Positions 53,352 through 63,255 of a stretch of DNA of 63,373 nucleotides are shown here, piece by piece. A program made the translations under genes and the position numbers. The notes under the pieces are model-generated. The model saw only the letters and a list, made by a program, of their open reading frames with translations. It ran no database searches and was not told where the DNA came from. Origin of the DNA: Lutibacter sp. (GTDB lineage: Bacteria; Bacteroidota; Bacteroidia; Flavobacteriales; Flavobacteriaceae); the NCBI RefSeq assembly GCF_021647475.1, contig NZ_JAKIUR010000012.1, positions 1 through 63,373 of the forward strand, written 5' to 3'. The first letter of the stretch is position 1; the number at the start of each line of letters is the position of its first letter.

Positions 53352-54338
53352 CTACTCTGTAAAATTAGGAGTTTTATACGTTTTCATTTTATTATTATCA
53401 TCAGCATAAATTAAAAAAGCTTTTAATTCTGGATGATTTTTTAAAAATGTTTTTGCTTTTTCAAATCCCATTGCCATAAATGCAGTTGCGTAACCATCAA
53501 CATCTGCACAATCAGATTTTGAAATAACGGAAGCACTCAATAAATTGCTTGGCGTTGCAAAACCAGTTAATGGATTTATAGTATGTACATATTTTTTACC
53601 ATTTTTTGCAATTCTAAACTTTCTATAATTACCAGAAGTTGCAATAGATTCATTTAATAATTTAATATTAGTATTTATAGATCTTGTTCCATCGGTATTC
53701 GGGTTTTCAATAGCAATTCTCCAAGGTGTTCCTAATTGATTAATACCTCGTGCTCTAATTTCTCCACCAATTTCAACCATATAGTTTGGAATTTTATTAT
53801 TTTCAAACATTCTGCCAACCAAATCTACCAAATACCCTTTTGCAATCGCATTAAAATCGAAATAGGTTTGTGGATATTGCTTGCTGATTTTGTTATTTTT
53901 TAAAGATACTTTATCAAATCCAACATATTTTAAAAGCTCTTTAACTTTGGTGGAATCCATGTTTTCAATTCGCTTACCCGGACCAAAACCCCAAGCGTTT
54001 ACTAAAACACCTACTGTAGGATCAAATTCACCTTTAGTTTCTTTATAAATTCTGGCAGATTTTAAAAATACTTCTTTAAAATAAGCATCAACAACAATAC
54101 TTGTATCCCCTTTATTTATTTTGGAAATATCTGAAGTTGGTACATATGTTGAAATAGATTTATTTACTTTTTTAATAATATCTTCAATTTTAATATCTAA
54201 ATTTTTATTATCAGGATTTAAATAGCGAATGGTGAAGGTAGTACCAATAGCATCTCCTCTTAAAATAACTAAATTATCTTGTTTTTGATTACAAGAAAAT
54301 AAGGCTATAATGCTTAAAAAAAGTATTATTTTTTTCAT
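53352..54338 (-). CDS. apbE: FAD:protein FMN transferase ApbE
   Basis: Lipoprotein (lipobox FSCN near residue 15) of 328 residues that attaches FMN to Thr of NqrB and NqrC in the periplasm. Motifs: TTFTIRY near the start, YFDFNAIAKGYLVD, VEIGGEIRARG, YVHTINPLTGF and the metal site CADVDGYATAFMAMG. It lies about 1.5 kb from the nqr operon, which fits that use. Confidence 0.94.
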   Translation of the reverse strand: MKKIILFLSIIALFSCNQKQDNLVILRGDAIGTTFTIRYLNPDNKNLDIKIEDIIKKVNKSISTYVPTSDISKINKGDTSIVVDAYFKEVFLKSARIYKETKGEFDPTVGVLVNAWGFGPGKRIENMDSTKVKELLKYVGFDKVSLKNNKISKQYPQTYFDFNAIAKGYLVDLVGRMFENNKIPNYMVEIGGEIRARGINQLGTPWRIAIENPNTDGTRSINTNIKLLNESIATSGNYRKFRIAKNGKKYVHTINPLTGFATPSNLLSASVISKSDCADVDGYATAFMAMGFEKAKTFLKNHPELKAFLIYADDNNKMKTYKTPNFTE

Positions 54339-54451
54339 TTTAAATAAAGTTAATTCTTTGATATTTTTTATTTTTCAAAGATATTAATTAAAATTTTCTT
54401 AAAATTAAGATTAATCATAATTAAAGTTTAAAACATACGTTTCTTTTTTAT

Positions 54452-54459
54452 AAATTTGT
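54452..54459 (+). promoter_or_regulatory. -7 box of the OmpA-like gene promoter
   Basis: TAAATTTG fits TAnnTTTG, 22 bases before the ATG. Confidence 0.45.
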
Positions 54460-54481
54460 ATTACTTAAACCATTTTAAATT

Positions 54482-55321
54482 ATGAAAAAATTATTTTTAG
54501 TAGGACTTACTATTTCCATAGCATTAAGTTCTTGTGTATCACAAAAAAAGTACAGTGAACTTGAAGACAATTTCAGCAACAAAAGCAAAGAATTAGTAGA
54601 CACGAAAGCCGATTTAATGAAATGTAGAATTGAAGCAGAAAAAGTAAGTGCTTTAAATCAACAAGTTGCAGATTTAAAAAAGGATAAAGAGAAAACATTA
54701 GAATATGTAGATAATTTAACTGTTTTATCAAAATCTGCTTCTGATAATATTAAAGAAACGCTTGCTCAAATGGGTAAAAAAGATGAATATATTCATGTTA
54801 TTCAACAAGCAATGAATCGCAAGGACTCAATTAATTTAGCGTTAGGTTTTAAATTAAAAAGTGTTTTAAAAGACGGATTCAATGATAAAGATATTCAGGT
54901 GAATGTTGAAAAAACTGTAGTTTATATTTCTATTGCCGATAAATTATTGTTTAAAAGCGGAAGTGCAATTATTTCATCTGCTGCCAAAAATGTATTAGGT
55001 AAAGTTGCTGAAGTTGTAAATGCACAACCAAATGTTGAAGTAATGGTTGAAGGTTACACCGATAATAAACCTATTAGTACAGCTGGAATTAAAGATAATT
55101 GGGATTTAAGTGTAAAACGTTCTACTGCTGTTGTTAGAGTTTTACAAAATGATTACAATATTGAGCCAAGTAGATTAATTGCTGCTGGTAGAAGTGAATA
55201 TAAACCTTTAGAAAGTAATGATACTGTTGAAGGAAGAGCTAGAAATAGAAGAACTAGAATTGTATTAATGCCAAAATTAGACCAATTCTTTAAAATATTA
55301 GAAAATAAAGTAGGACAATAG
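54482..55321 (+). CDS. OmpA-family lipoprotein with coiled coil
   Basis: Lipoprotein of 279 residues: lipobox LSSC near residue 18, a long coiled coil (about 22-105) rich in Lys and Glu, and a C-terminal OmpA domain (about 150-270) with VEGYTDNKPI, DNWDLSVKRSTAVVRVL and RNRRTRI, the peptidoglycan-binding residues. It should tie the outer membrane to the wall, and forms its own transcription unit ended by the terminator at 55338-55369. Confidence 0.92.
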   Translation: MKKLFLVGLTISIALSSCVSQKKYSELEDNFSNKSKELVDTKADLMKCRIEAEKVSALNQQVADLKKDKEKTLEYVDNLTVLSKSASDNIKETLAQMGKKDEYIHVIQQAMNRKDSINLALGFKLKSVLKDGFNDKDIQVNVEKTVVYISIADKLLFKSGSAIISSAAKNVLGKVAEVVNAQPNVEVMVEGYTDNKPISTAGIKDNWDLSVKRSTAVVRVLQNDYNIEPSRLIAAGRSEYKPLESNDTVEGRARNRRTRIVLMPKLDQFFKILENKVGQ

Positions 55322-55337
55322 TTCTAATTATAATTAT

Positions 55338-55369
55338 AAAAAAGCCACGAGTAAACTCGTGGCTTTTTT
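55338..55369. terminator. Bidirectional terminator after the OmpA-like gene
   Basis: Perfect stem GCCACGAG/CTCGTGGC (55344-55351 and 55356-55363), loop TAAA, flanked by six A and six T. It serves both convergent genes; its right edge overlaps the stop codon of the minus-strand gene. Confidence 0.92.
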
Positions 55370-55745
55370 AGTTTAAATCAATTGCCAAATCTTGCAAACC
55401 TTCATATTTCAGCAAATAATTTTCATCTAAATTTGGATACTCAGTTTCATTATTTAGGCTACCTAATCCAAGCCCAGCAAATAATACTTTAGCTTTATTT
55501 TTTTTAGCGTGATTTTTAAAAGTTTCCATCCAAATAACATCATATTCTAGTGGGTAATTTTCAATGGTATCAAATCTTACAATTACAAAATGCCGTTGGT
55601 TATTGGTATCAACACAAACAAATTGAGGATGCTTTTTAAATTGACTATTTACTGCTAAAAATTCAAATCCTCGTTTTTCTAAATCTTTTCCTACAATATT
55701 CATTGCTAAATTATGTAGTTCTTGATATGTTAATTTACGCTGCAT
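55368..55745 (-). CDS. Small conserved protein encoded beside the nqr operon
   Basis: Soluble protein of 125 residues (MQRKLTYQELHNLAMNIVGK at the start, then FVCVDTNNQRHFVIVRF and KVLFAGLGLGSLNN). No signal peptide, membrane segment or cofactor motif. It follows nqrF on the same strand after a terminator. Such proteins are sometimes labelled NQR subunit F by position, but it has no iron-sulfur or flavin motif, so that label would be wrong. Function unknown. Confidence 0.7.
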   Translation of the reverse strand: MQRKLTYQELHNLAMNIVGKDLEKRGFEFLAVNSQFKKHPQFVCVDTNNQRHFVIVRFDTIENYPLEYDVIWMETFKNHAKKNKAKVLFAGLGLGSLNNETEYPNLDENYLLKYEGLQDLAIDLN

Positions 55746-55758
55746 AAATTACTTTTAT

Positions 55759-55790
55759 AAAAAAATCCGATACAAAAGTACCGGATTTTA
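55759..55790 (-). terminator. Terminator of the nqr operon
   Basis: Arms AAAATCCGATAC and GTACCGGATTTT, one G-U pair, with a T-run on the minus strand, 28 bases after the nqrF stop. Confidence 0.8.
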
Positions 55791-55817
55791 TATTATTAAT
55801 TATTTAAGGTCTTCTAA

Positions 55818-57128
55818 TTAACCACCAAAGTCATCAAATCTAATATTCTCATCTGCTAAACCAAAATCTTCACCCATTTTTTGAACCGCTTTATTCATTA
55901 ATGGAGGCCCGCAAAAATACAATTCAATATCTTCTGGATTTTCATGTTTAGATAAAAACTCATCAATTACAGCTTGGTGTACAAAACCTGTAAATCCATC
56001 TCCTTCAGTATCATTAATATCTTTTTTATTTACCCAATTATCTTCAGGTAATGGTTCTGATAATACTAAATAGAATTTAAAATTAGGAAATTCTTTTTCT
56101 AAATGTTTAAAATGGTCTACATAAAACAACTCTCTTTTTGATCTCCCACCATACCAATAACTTACTTTTCTTTTTGTTTTTAAGGTTTTAAATAAATGAT
56201 ATAAATGAGATCTCATTGGAGCCATACCTGCCCCACCACCAACATACAACATTTCAGCATCTGAATCATTAATAAAGAACTCTCCATAAGGACCAGAAAT
56301 AGTTACTTTATCTCCAGTTTTTCTTGAGAAAATATATGAAGAAGCAATACCAGGGTTAACTTTCATCCAACCATTAGTTGTCCTATCAAAAGGTGGAGTA
56401 GCAATACGCACATTTAGCATCACTCTTCTTCCTTCTGCAGGATAAGAAGCCATAGAATAAGCACGTTCAATAGTTTCAGTATTTACCATTTTTAATGGCC
56501 ATAAATTAAATTTATCCCATTCTAACTGGAACTTATCAGGAGTTTCATGTTCTTCTGGATGTGCTGTAATATCAATATCTTTAAAATTTACTTCACAAGG
56601 TGGAATTTCAATTTGAATATAACCCCCAGCTTTATAATTCATGTCTTCAGGAATTTCAACTACAAATTCTTTAATAAATGAAGCCAAATTGTAATTGCTA
56701 ACAACCGTTGCTTCCCATTTTTTAATTCCAAACACTTCTTCAGGAATTGTAATATCCATATCTTGACGAACTTTCACTTGGCAACCCAAACGGTATCCTT
56801 CCTGTAATTCTTTTCTTGTAAAATTTGGTGTTTCTGTTGGTAAAGCTTCTCCTCCACCAGAGTTCACAATACATTTACATTGTAAACATGTACCGCCACC
56901 GCCACATGCTGATGGTAAAAATATTTTTTTATTTGATAACGTATTTAATAAAGTGCCACCTGATGGAACTTCAATCTCTTTCTTACCATTTATTTTAATT
57001 TTTACTGGTCCTGATGGTGCTAATTTTTGTTTAACAACTAATAGCAAAGCCACTAATAAAAGTGTTATTATTAAAAAAGCTACTACCGTTACAACAACTG
57101 TACCTAAGGTATTTACTGCTAATATCAT
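55818..57128 (-). CDS. nqrF: Na+-translocating NADH:quinone reductase subunit F
   Basis: NADH-input subunit of 436 residues. One N-terminal membrane segment (about 8-30) is followed by a 2Fe-2S ferredoxin domain with CGGGGTCLQC and a late Cys in YRLGCQVKV, then an FAD domain with RAYSMASYP and an NADH domain with YVGGGAGMAPMRS and ELYFCGPPLM. Last gene of nqrABCDEF, followed by the terminator at 55759-55790. Confidence 0.97.
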   Translation of the reverse strand: MILAVNTLGTVVVTVVAFLIITLLLVALLLVVKQKLAPSGPVKIKINGKKEIEVPSGGTLLNTLSNKKIFLPSACGGGGTCLQCKCIVNSGGGEALPTETPNFTRKELQEGYRLGCQVKVRQDMDITIPEEVFGIKKWEATVVSNYNLASFIKEFVVEIPEDMNYKAGGYIQIEIPPCEVNFKDIDITAHPEEHETPDKFQLEWDKFNLWPLKMVNTETIERAYSMASYPAEGRRVMLNVRIATPPFDRTTNGWMKVNPGIASSYIFSRKTGDKVTISGPYGEFFINDSDAEMLYVGGGAGMAPMRSHLYHLFKTLKTKRKVSYWYGGRSKRELFYVDHFKHLEKEFPNFKFYLVLSEPLPEDNWVNKKDINDTEGDGFTGFVHQAVIDEFLSKHENPEDIELYFCGPPLMNKAVQKMGEDFGLADENIRFDDFGG

Positions 57129-57130
57129 TG

Positions 57131-57844
57131 TTAATTTTTAATTTCTATTGTGTTATCTGCTAAATCAATAGCTTTTTTATTATTTTCAACTTTTACAGTT
57201 TCTACTTTTTTGGCTTTTTTCTCAGTTCCACCAGTTAACATTCCACCAAAACTCATAAATCCAATAGCCATTAAACCTGTAATAATAAATGTTATTCCTA
57301 GTCCTCTTAACGCAGGAGGAACATTTGAATATCTAATTTTTTCACGTATGGCTGCCATTGCTAAAATGGCTAAAAACCATCCTATTCCAGAACTAATTCC
57401 ATAATTAAAAGCTAAACTAAAACTTGGAATTTCACGAGATTGCATGAATAATGAGCCTCCTAAAATAGCACAGTTAACGGCTATAAGTGGTAAAAATATT
57501 CCTAAAGAGTTATATAAACCTGGTGAAAATTTTTCTACAATTATTTCAACTAATTGAACCATAGTTGCTATAGTTGCTATAAACATAATGAATGATAAAA
57601 AGCTTAAATCATATTCAGCATATTCTGGTCCTAACCAAACTAATGCTCCTTCTTGTAAAATATAATGATCTAATAACCAGTTTAATGGCACTGTGATTGC
57701 CATAACAAAAATAACAGCAGCTCCTAACCCTACAGCAGTAGCAACTTTTTTAGATACAGCAAGATATGAACACATTCCTAAGAATGTAGCAAACACCATG
57801 TTATCTATAAATATTGATTTAAAAAATAATTCTAAATGTTCCAT
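57131..57844 (-). CDS. nqrE: Na+-translocating NADH:quinone reductase subunit E
   Basis: Integral membrane subunit with six segments in the first 200 residues (LFFKSIFIDNMVFATFLGMC, GLGAAVIFVMAITVP). At 237 residues it is longer than the usual roughly 200, because of a lysine-rich soluble tail (EKKAKKVETVKVENNKKA) that may face the cytoplasm. It lies 2 bases from nqrF. Confidence 0.96.
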   Translation of the reverse strand: MEHLELFFKSIFIDNMVFATFLGMCSYLAVSKKVATAVGLGAAVIFVMAITVPLNWLLDHYILQEGALVWLGPEYAEYDLSFLSFIMFIATIATMVQLVEIIVEKFSPGLYNSLGIFLPLIAVNCAILGGSLFMQSREIPSFSLAFNYGISSGIGWFLAILAMAAIREKIRYSNVPPALRGLGITFIITGLMAIGFMSFGGMLTGGTEKKAKKVETVKVENNKKAIDLADNTIEIKN

Positions 57845-57849
57845 AGTGT

Positions 57850-58497
57850 TTAATTTTCTTCAATTAATGATGAGTTTCTTGAACGTTGTACCCAAATAAT
57901 AACTCCCAATGTAATTAACGCCATAGGAGCTAACAACATAAAACCATTATTTTCATATCCATAAGCATATACTCCTGTTTTTTCAATTGGATTTCCTAAT
58001 ACTTTAAATCCTAATACAGATCCTGAGCCTAATAATTCTCTAAAAAAAGCGACAATAACTAATATAATTCCATAACCTGCAGCATTTCCTATACCGTCTA
58101 AAAATGATTTCCAAGGAGTATTTGCTAGTGCAAATGCTTCAAACCTTCCCATTATTATACAGTTGGTAATAATTAAACCAACAAATACTGATAATTGTTT
58201 TGATAAATTATATGAATATGCTTTTAAAACTTGATCAACAATAATTACTAGTGTAGCTGCAATTACTAATTGTACAATAATTCTAATTTTTGGTGGTATA
58301 ATATTTCTCATTGAAGATATTACCACATTTCCTGCTGCCAAAACAAACATTACTGATATTGCCATTACAATAGATGCTTTAAGTTGAGCAGTAACTGCTA
58401 ATGCAGAACAAATACCCAAAACTTGTACTGTAATAGGATTATTATCTGCTAATGGATCAGTTATTAATTTTAAATCTTTTTTTGTTAATATTCCCAT
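57850..58497 (-). CDS. nqrD: Na+-translocating NADH:quinone reductase subunit D
   Basis: Membrane subunit of 215 residues, six segments, pseudo-symmetric to NqrE (ITDPLADNNPITVQVLGICS, GLIITNCIIMGRFEAFA). Standard length; it sits between nqrC and nqrE with 3 to 5 base gaps. Confidence 0.96.
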   Translation of the reverse strand: MGILTKKDLKLITDPLADNNPITVQVLGICSALAVTAQLKASIVMAISVMFVLAAGNVVISSMRNIIPPKIRIIVQLVIAATLVIIVDQVLKAYSYNLSKQLSVFVGLIITNCIIMGRFEAFALANTPWKSFLDGIGNAAGYGIILVIVAFFRELLGSGSVLGFKVLGNPIEKTGVYAYGYENNGFMLLAPMALITLGVIIWVQRSRNSSLIEEN

Positions 58498-58500
58498 AAC

Positions 58501-59247
58501 TTATTGCTTTAATGTTTCTAAATAAGGTACATACATTTGTAAGCCTTTTTTAATCATTGCTGTTACGCCGTTTCCTGTAATAGTTGCTCCTGCCATTGCA
58601 TCAACTCTACAATCTGTTTTGTTTAAACTTTTAGGATCATCATTTCCCTTAAATACAGTTATTCCTTCAAAAGTATTTCCCTTAAAAATGTGTTCTCCTA
58701 TAAATTCATCCATAAAAAAACGTTCTTTAATATTTCCACCTAAACCAGGAGTTTCACCAGCGTCATCAAAATAAACACCTTGTACTATTAAATCCTTATT
58801 TAAAGCTATATAGCCCCAAATAGCATCCCATAATCCTTTTCCTCTAACTGGAATTATGTAGTAAGTTTTATTGTCTTTTTCTCCTACAAACAAGGGTAAT
58901 TTTCTTGTATATGAAGGTTTTTTGGCTTTTGCAGCTTCTCGTTTAAGATCAATTAGATATGCTTTGTCATTTTCGGTAGCTGTTGTACCTTTAATAACAT
59001 ACTGTTTAACTATATATTTTGAAAAATCTGCATCTACTTTATCTTTAGGAATAAAATTAACGGAACCTTTTTCGTTTTCATTAACTCCCATAGCGTATAA
59101 AATATTTTGTTGTTTTTCTATACGTTTATTTTCAGCTATTTTACCTTTTAAAGATTGGGCAACAAAAGCTAATAATGAGCCAACAATAATTACCATTGCT
59201 ACTGCAAACAGTACGGTATATGTATTACTTTCTGTATTCCTTGACAT
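58501..59247 (-). CDS. nqrC: Na+-translocating NADH:quinone reductase subunit C
   Basis: Periplasmic flavin subunit of 248 residues with one N-terminal anchor (about 8-30). The FMN attachment site is in VDAMAGATITGNGV near residue 220, the Thr being modified by ApbE. GLGGNIKERFF and GLWDAIWGYIAL are FMN-binding domain blocks. The start overlaps the end of nqrB by 23 bases. Confidence 0.96.
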   Translation of the reverse strand: MSRNTESNTYTVLFAVAMVIIVGSLLAFVAQSLKGKIAENKRIEKQQNILYAMGVNENEKGSVNFIPKDKVDADFSKYIVKQYVIKGTTATENDKAYLIDLKREAAKAKKPSYTRKLPLFVGEKDNKTYYIIPVRGKGLWDAIWGYIALNKDLIVQGVYFDDAGETPGLGGNIKERFFMDEFIGEHIFKGNTFEGITVFKGNDDPKSLNKTDCRVDAMAGATITGNGVTAMIKKGLQMYVPYLETLKQ

Positions 59248-60472
59248 TGTAAACTGTTTTTGGTTTTAATCGTTTAAGTCTTTTTTTAATATTGGAAGCT
59301 ATAACATAATGATCTATAGTTGGTGAAAATACATTCATTAATAATATTGCTAACATTACACCTTCTGGATAGGCTGGATTAAATACTCGAATCATAATAG
59401 AAATAAAACCTATTAAAAATCCGTATATCCATTTTCCTCTATTAGTTTGTGAAGCTGTAACTGGATCGGTTGCCATAAATACAACACCAAAAGCAAATCC
59501 ACCAATAATTAAGTGTTCCCAAAATGGAGTATTCATTAAAGTATAAAATTTACTTCCTTCAACTATCCATCCTTCATTAACAACGCTATTGAAAATTAAT
59601 CCCATGGTTAACGCTCCTATAACGGCTGATAACATAATTCTCCAACTTCCAATTTTTGTATATATTAAGTAAATACCTCCTAATAAAATTAATAATGTTG
59701 AGGTTTCACCTACAGAGCCTGGAATAAATCCGTAAAACATATCTGTAACTGAATATGCTAAATGTTTACCTCCTGCTAAACCGCCTAATATAGTTTCTCC
59801 GGAAAAAGCATCTAAGTGTGCCCCTGCCAAAATTTCTTTTGAGCGTTCAACAGCTCCAGCTATCCATACTTTATCTCCACTCATCCATGTTGGGTAGGCA
59901 AAGAATAAAAATGCTCTAATAGTAAGTGCTGGGTTTAGAATATTCATTCCTGTTCCACCAAAAACTTCCTTTCCAATAACTACGCCAAAAACTATGGCAA
60001 CTGTAAGCATCCATAATGGTGTATCTACTGGAACAATTAATGGAATTAACATTCCTGTTACAAAATAGCCTTCTTCAACTTCATGGTTGTTAATGGTTGC
60101 AAAAAAAACTTCTATTCCTAATCCAACAACATAAGAAACTAATAAAAGTGGAATTAATTTTGTAGCTCCTAATAGAAAGTTGTCTAAATTCCAAAACTCA
60201 CCACTAAAAAATCCCATATTTGCTTGATAGCCATGAATAGCGATGTGCTGTTGATAGCCAACGTTAAACATTGCAAAAATCAATATTGGAATAAGCGGTA
60301 TTATTACCGCTGTCATGGTTCGTTTTAAATCATCTGCACCTTTTATATGCCCTCCTGAATGTGTGGTTTCATTTGGTGTATATAAAAAGGTGTGAAAAGC
60401 TGAAAAAGCAGACAACCACTTTTTATCTTTTCCCTTTTCTTTTATATTATGTAATTTTTCTTTTAACCCCAT
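59225..60472 (-). CDS. nqrB: Na+-translocating NADH:quinone reductase subunit B
   Basis: Large membrane subunit of 415 residues carrying covalent FMN and riboflavin. GFIPGSVGETSTLLIL holds the likely flavinylated Thr, and FMATDPVTASQTNRGKWIYG is a family block. About ten membrane segments. The 3' end overlaps nqrC, so translation is coupled. Confidence 0.96.
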   Translation of the reverse strand: MGLKEKLHNIKEKGKDKKWLSAFSAFHTFLYTPNETTHSGGHIKGADDLKRTMTAVIIPLIPILIFAMFNVGYQQHIAIHGYQANMGFFSGEFWNLDNFLLGATKLIPLLLVSYVVGLGIEVFFATINNHEVEEGYFVTGMLIPLIVPVDTPLWMLTVAIVFGVVIGKEVFGGTGMNILNPALTIRAFLFFAYPTWMSGDKVWIAGAVERSKEILAGAHLDAFSGETILGGLAGGKHLAYSVTDMFYGFIPGSVGETSTLLILLGGIYLIYTKIGSWRIMLSAVIGALTMGLIFNSVVNEGWIVEGSKFYTLMNTPFWEHLIIGGFAFGVVFMATDPVTASQTNRGKWIYGFLIGFISIMIRVFNPAYPEGVMLAILLMNVFSPTIDHYVIASNIKKRLKRLKPKTVYNVKEYRK

Positions 60473-60476
60473 AATT

Positions 60477-61826
60477 TTATCCTATTTCTTTTAACATTAA
60501 GTCTAAGCCTTTTCTAATAATTTCTTGATGTGGTTGTTTTGAAACACAAATAAATTCAGTTAAAGCAAAATCTTCTGGTGCAACTTCATACATTCCTAAA
60601 TTTTCCATTTCTTCTAAATCTTTATACATGCATGATTTTAATATTTGCATTGGATAAATATCTAGTGGAAAAACTTCTTCATATTCTCCTGTAAGAACAA
60701 ATGCTCTATGTTCTCCATTAGTATTGGTGTTTAAATTGTACTTTTTATTTGGAAACAACCAAGAGAAAGTAGCTGCTCTAGTAATTGATAATTTATTAAA
60801 AACTGGTTTGCTCCATCCAAAAAATTCATAATCATTTCCTTCAGGAATAACCGTTATTAAATTATCATAATAACGTAAAACTCCTTTTTTACTTTCATTA
60901 CTTCCGGTAAGTACATTACCACTTATTAATCTACTTTCAACTTCATTTAATTTTTCTTCAACTAAAGATGAAATATCAGCACCTATTTTAGTGATATAAT
61001 ATTTTGGTTTGTTTACTGATGATCCTACCAAAGCAATAATACGTTCCGCATTAAACTTACCGGTTAATAATAATTCACCAATAATTACTAAATCTTGTGG
61101 TTTAACTGTCCAAATAACTTCTCCTTTATTAATAGGATCAATTTTCGCAATTTGCGTACTTATATTTCCTATTGGATGTGGACCAGTTACTTTATGAAGT
61201 GTAATATTATCTAATCCTAAAAATGGTGAATTTCCATTTTTACCAACGCTAACGTGAACTTCACCTGGAGTAAGTTTGCTTAACGCGGTTACCGCAGCTT
61301 GTAATTCTTTTTCTTTACCCGCTAATACATAATCGTAATCAGCTGCTAAAGGAGCACTTGCATATGCAGAAATAAAAATAGCTTTTGGTTCATTATCCGG
61401 ATTTGCAATAACATCATAAGGTCTTTGCATGATAAATGGCCAACAGCCTGCATTTGACAGGTAATTTTTAACCTCATCTGCTTTCATAGCTTTTGGATCT
61501 TTACTTCCAAAATCTATAAATTCTTGCTGATTATCCGCTTGGATTTTAATTGCTAAAATTTTTCTTTTATCACCACGAATAATATCCACTAGTTCACCAC
61601 TAACTGGCGAAGGAAATTTAACAGTTTCATTTGCTTTGCTATAAAAAACAGTTTCACCTGCTTTTAACTTTGCACCAACTTTTACTGTTAATTTAGGAAT
61701 AATAGTGTGGAAATTTTCTGGGATTAATGTGTAAACATTACTAGATTTTGCTTTTTCGGTTACTTTTTCTGCAACTCCTATTAGCTTTATATCTAGCCCT
61801 TTTTTAATTCGAATGTCCTTTGACAT
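60477..61826 (-). CDS. nqrA: Na+-translocating NADH:quinone reductase subunit A
   Basis: Cytoplasmic subunit of 449 residues, first in the operon. KGLDIKLIGVAE, SGELVDIIRGDKRKI, KVTGPHPIGN and YPMQILKSCMYKDLEEMENLGMYEV are family blocks, RnfC-like in fold. No iron-sulfur Cys cluster, as expected for NqrA. Confidence 0.97.
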   Translation of the reverse strand: MSKDIRIKKGLDIKLIGVAEKVTEKAKSSNVYTLIPENFHTIIPKLTVKVGAKLKAGETVFYSKANETVKFPSPVSGELVDIIRGDKRKILAIKIQADNQQEFIDFGSKDPKAMKADEVKNYLSNAGCWPFIMQRPYDVIANPDNEPKAIFISAYASAPLAADYDYVLAGKEKELQAAVTALSKLTPGEVHVSVGKNGNSPFLGLDNITLHKVTGPHPIGNISTQIAKIDPINKGEVIWTVKPQDLVIIGELLLTGKFNAERIIALVGSSVNKPKYYITKIGADISSLVEEKLNEVESRLISGNVLTGSNESKKGVLRYYDNLITVIPEGNDYEFFGWSKPVFNKLSITRAATFSWLFPNKKYNLNTNTNGEHRAFVLTGEYEEVFPLDIYPMQILKSCMYKDLEEMENLGMYEVAPEDFALTEFICVSKQPHQEIIRKGLDLMLKEIG

Positions 61827-61861
61827 ATGTTAAATTTTATTAATAGTCCTTAAAAACTGTG

Positions 61862-61869
61862 CAAAAATA
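61862..61869 (-). promoter_or_regulatory. -7 box of the nqr operon promoter
   Basis: On the minus strand TATTTTTG fits TAnnTTTG, 35 bases before the nqrA ATG. The upstream box is not obvious. Confidence 0.45.
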
Positions 61870-61969
61870 AGAATTTAAACCTTAGTTTTAACAGATTTTA
61901 ACAAATTATTATGTAATAATCATTACCAAAAACAATATCATTATAAGTTCTATTTATTATAATGCTTTT

Positions 61970-61977
61970 TATCTTTG
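61970..61977 (+). promoter_or_regulatory. -7 box of the T9SS plug gene promoter
   Basis: TATCTTTG fits TAnnTTTG, 27 bases before the ATG at 62005. Confidence 0.45.
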
Positions 61978-62004
61978 GAATAGATTTTGTAACATTCCTA
62001 AATT

Positions 62005-63255
62005 ATGTCGAATATTTTGAAAATTATTTGCTTTTTTACTACAATTTTAATGACTTTTTTTGGTTATTCCCAAAATATAGTACTGGAGTCAAACTATATT
62101 AAAACGGTTATTTTAAAACCAAACAGTACAAATAGCTATGCTCCAATACTAAAATTAGGTGATAAATTAATGTTGAGTTTTGATGATTTAAATGCTGATG
62201 AAACAGAATATTATTATAAAATTGAACATTGCACTTATAATTGGAATATTTCTAATTTAAATTCATCAGAATATATAGATGGATTTGATAAAGATAGAAT
62301 TAGAGATTATGAAAACTCATTTAACACCTTGCAACCTTATACCCATTATCAAGTCCATTTTCCAAATGAATACACACGAATTAAAATATCTGGGAATTAT
62401 TTAATCTCTGTTTTAAATGAAGATGAAGAAGTTATTTTTCAACGAAAATTTATACTATTTCAACCCAAAGTAATTGTAGGAGTTTACATACACAAAAGTA
62501 GAGATGTTGCTACAATTGAAACTAAACAATCGGTTGAATTTGTTATAAATCATCCTAACTTAATTTTTAATAATGCTAGTGAAGAAATAAAACCTGTTAT
62601 TTTACAAAACGATAATTGGCAATTTTCAATTACCAATTTAAAACCTCAGTTTTATAGAGGAACACAATTATTGTATAAATACGATAAGGAAACTAGTTTT
62701 TGGGCAGGTAATGAATTTTTATATTTTGATAGCAAATCTATTAGAAATTCCAATTTACATATTGTTAAATCCGAATTAGGAAAACAACTTTATCACACCT
62801 ATTTATATCCAAATGAACCCAGAGTTAATGAACCCTATACTTTATACCCCGATATAGATGGTAATTTTATCATTAGAACTTTAGATGGTGAAAATCCAAA
62901 TACCGATGCCGATTATAGTTGGGTACATTTCTCCCTAAAAATGCCTAAACTTAAAAATGAGAGCGTTTATGTTAATGGAAATTTTAATAATTGGAAATTG
63001 AACGCTACAAATAAACTAGTTTATAATGAAATTTTACAACAATATGAAGTTGCCATTTTACTAAAACAAGGTTTTTACAATTACGAATACGTTACCCTAA
63101 ATAAAAACAATCAAATTTCAAATCATGAAATTTCAGGATCTCATTATCAAACAGAAAATAATTACACCGTTTTAGTATATTATAAAAAATTTGGCAGTAG
63201 ATATACACAAGTTATTGGTGTTGGGTACGGAAATTCTGAAAAATTAACTAACTGA
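62005..63255 (+). CDS. T9SS plug-domain protein (DUF5103)
   Basis: Secreted beta-rich protein of 416 residues with a signal peptide (to about residue 23, GYSQ). The N-terminal DUF5103 domain (about 30-150) has LGDKLMLSFDDLNADETEYYYKI-type sequence and CTYNWNISNLNSSEYIDGF; a C-terminal Ig-like part has VNGNFNNWKLN. Family members plug the SprA channel of type IX secretion. The lamin-tail protein at 4945 shows T9SS is used. The stop lies within 5 bases of a probable insertion sequence end, so the last few residues may be altered. Confidence 0.85.
   Translation: MSNILKIICFFTTILMTFFGYSQNIVLESNYIKTVILKPNSTNSYAPILKLGDKLMLSFDDLNADETEYYYKIEHCTYNWNISNLNSSEYIDGFDKDRIRDYENSFNTLQPYTHYQVHFPNEYTRIKISGNYLISVLNEDEEVIFQRKFILFQPKVIVGVYIHKSRDVATIETKQSVEFVINHPNLIFNNASEEIKPVILQNDNWQFSITNLKPQFYRGTQLLYKYDKETSFWAGNEFLYFDSKSIRNSNLHIVKSELGKQLYHTYLYPNEPRVNEPYTLYPDIDGNFIIRTLDGENPNTDADYSWVHFSLKMPKLKNESVYVNGNFNNWKLNATNKLVYNEILQQYEVAILLKQGFYNYEYVTLNKNNQISNHEISGSHYQTENNYTVLVYYKKFGSRYTQVIGVGYGNSEKLTN

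Noticed and set aside
58871..59269. Plus-strand frame of 132 codons opposite nqrC
   Set aside because: Antisense shadow of nqrC and the nqrB end; no promoter or family motif.
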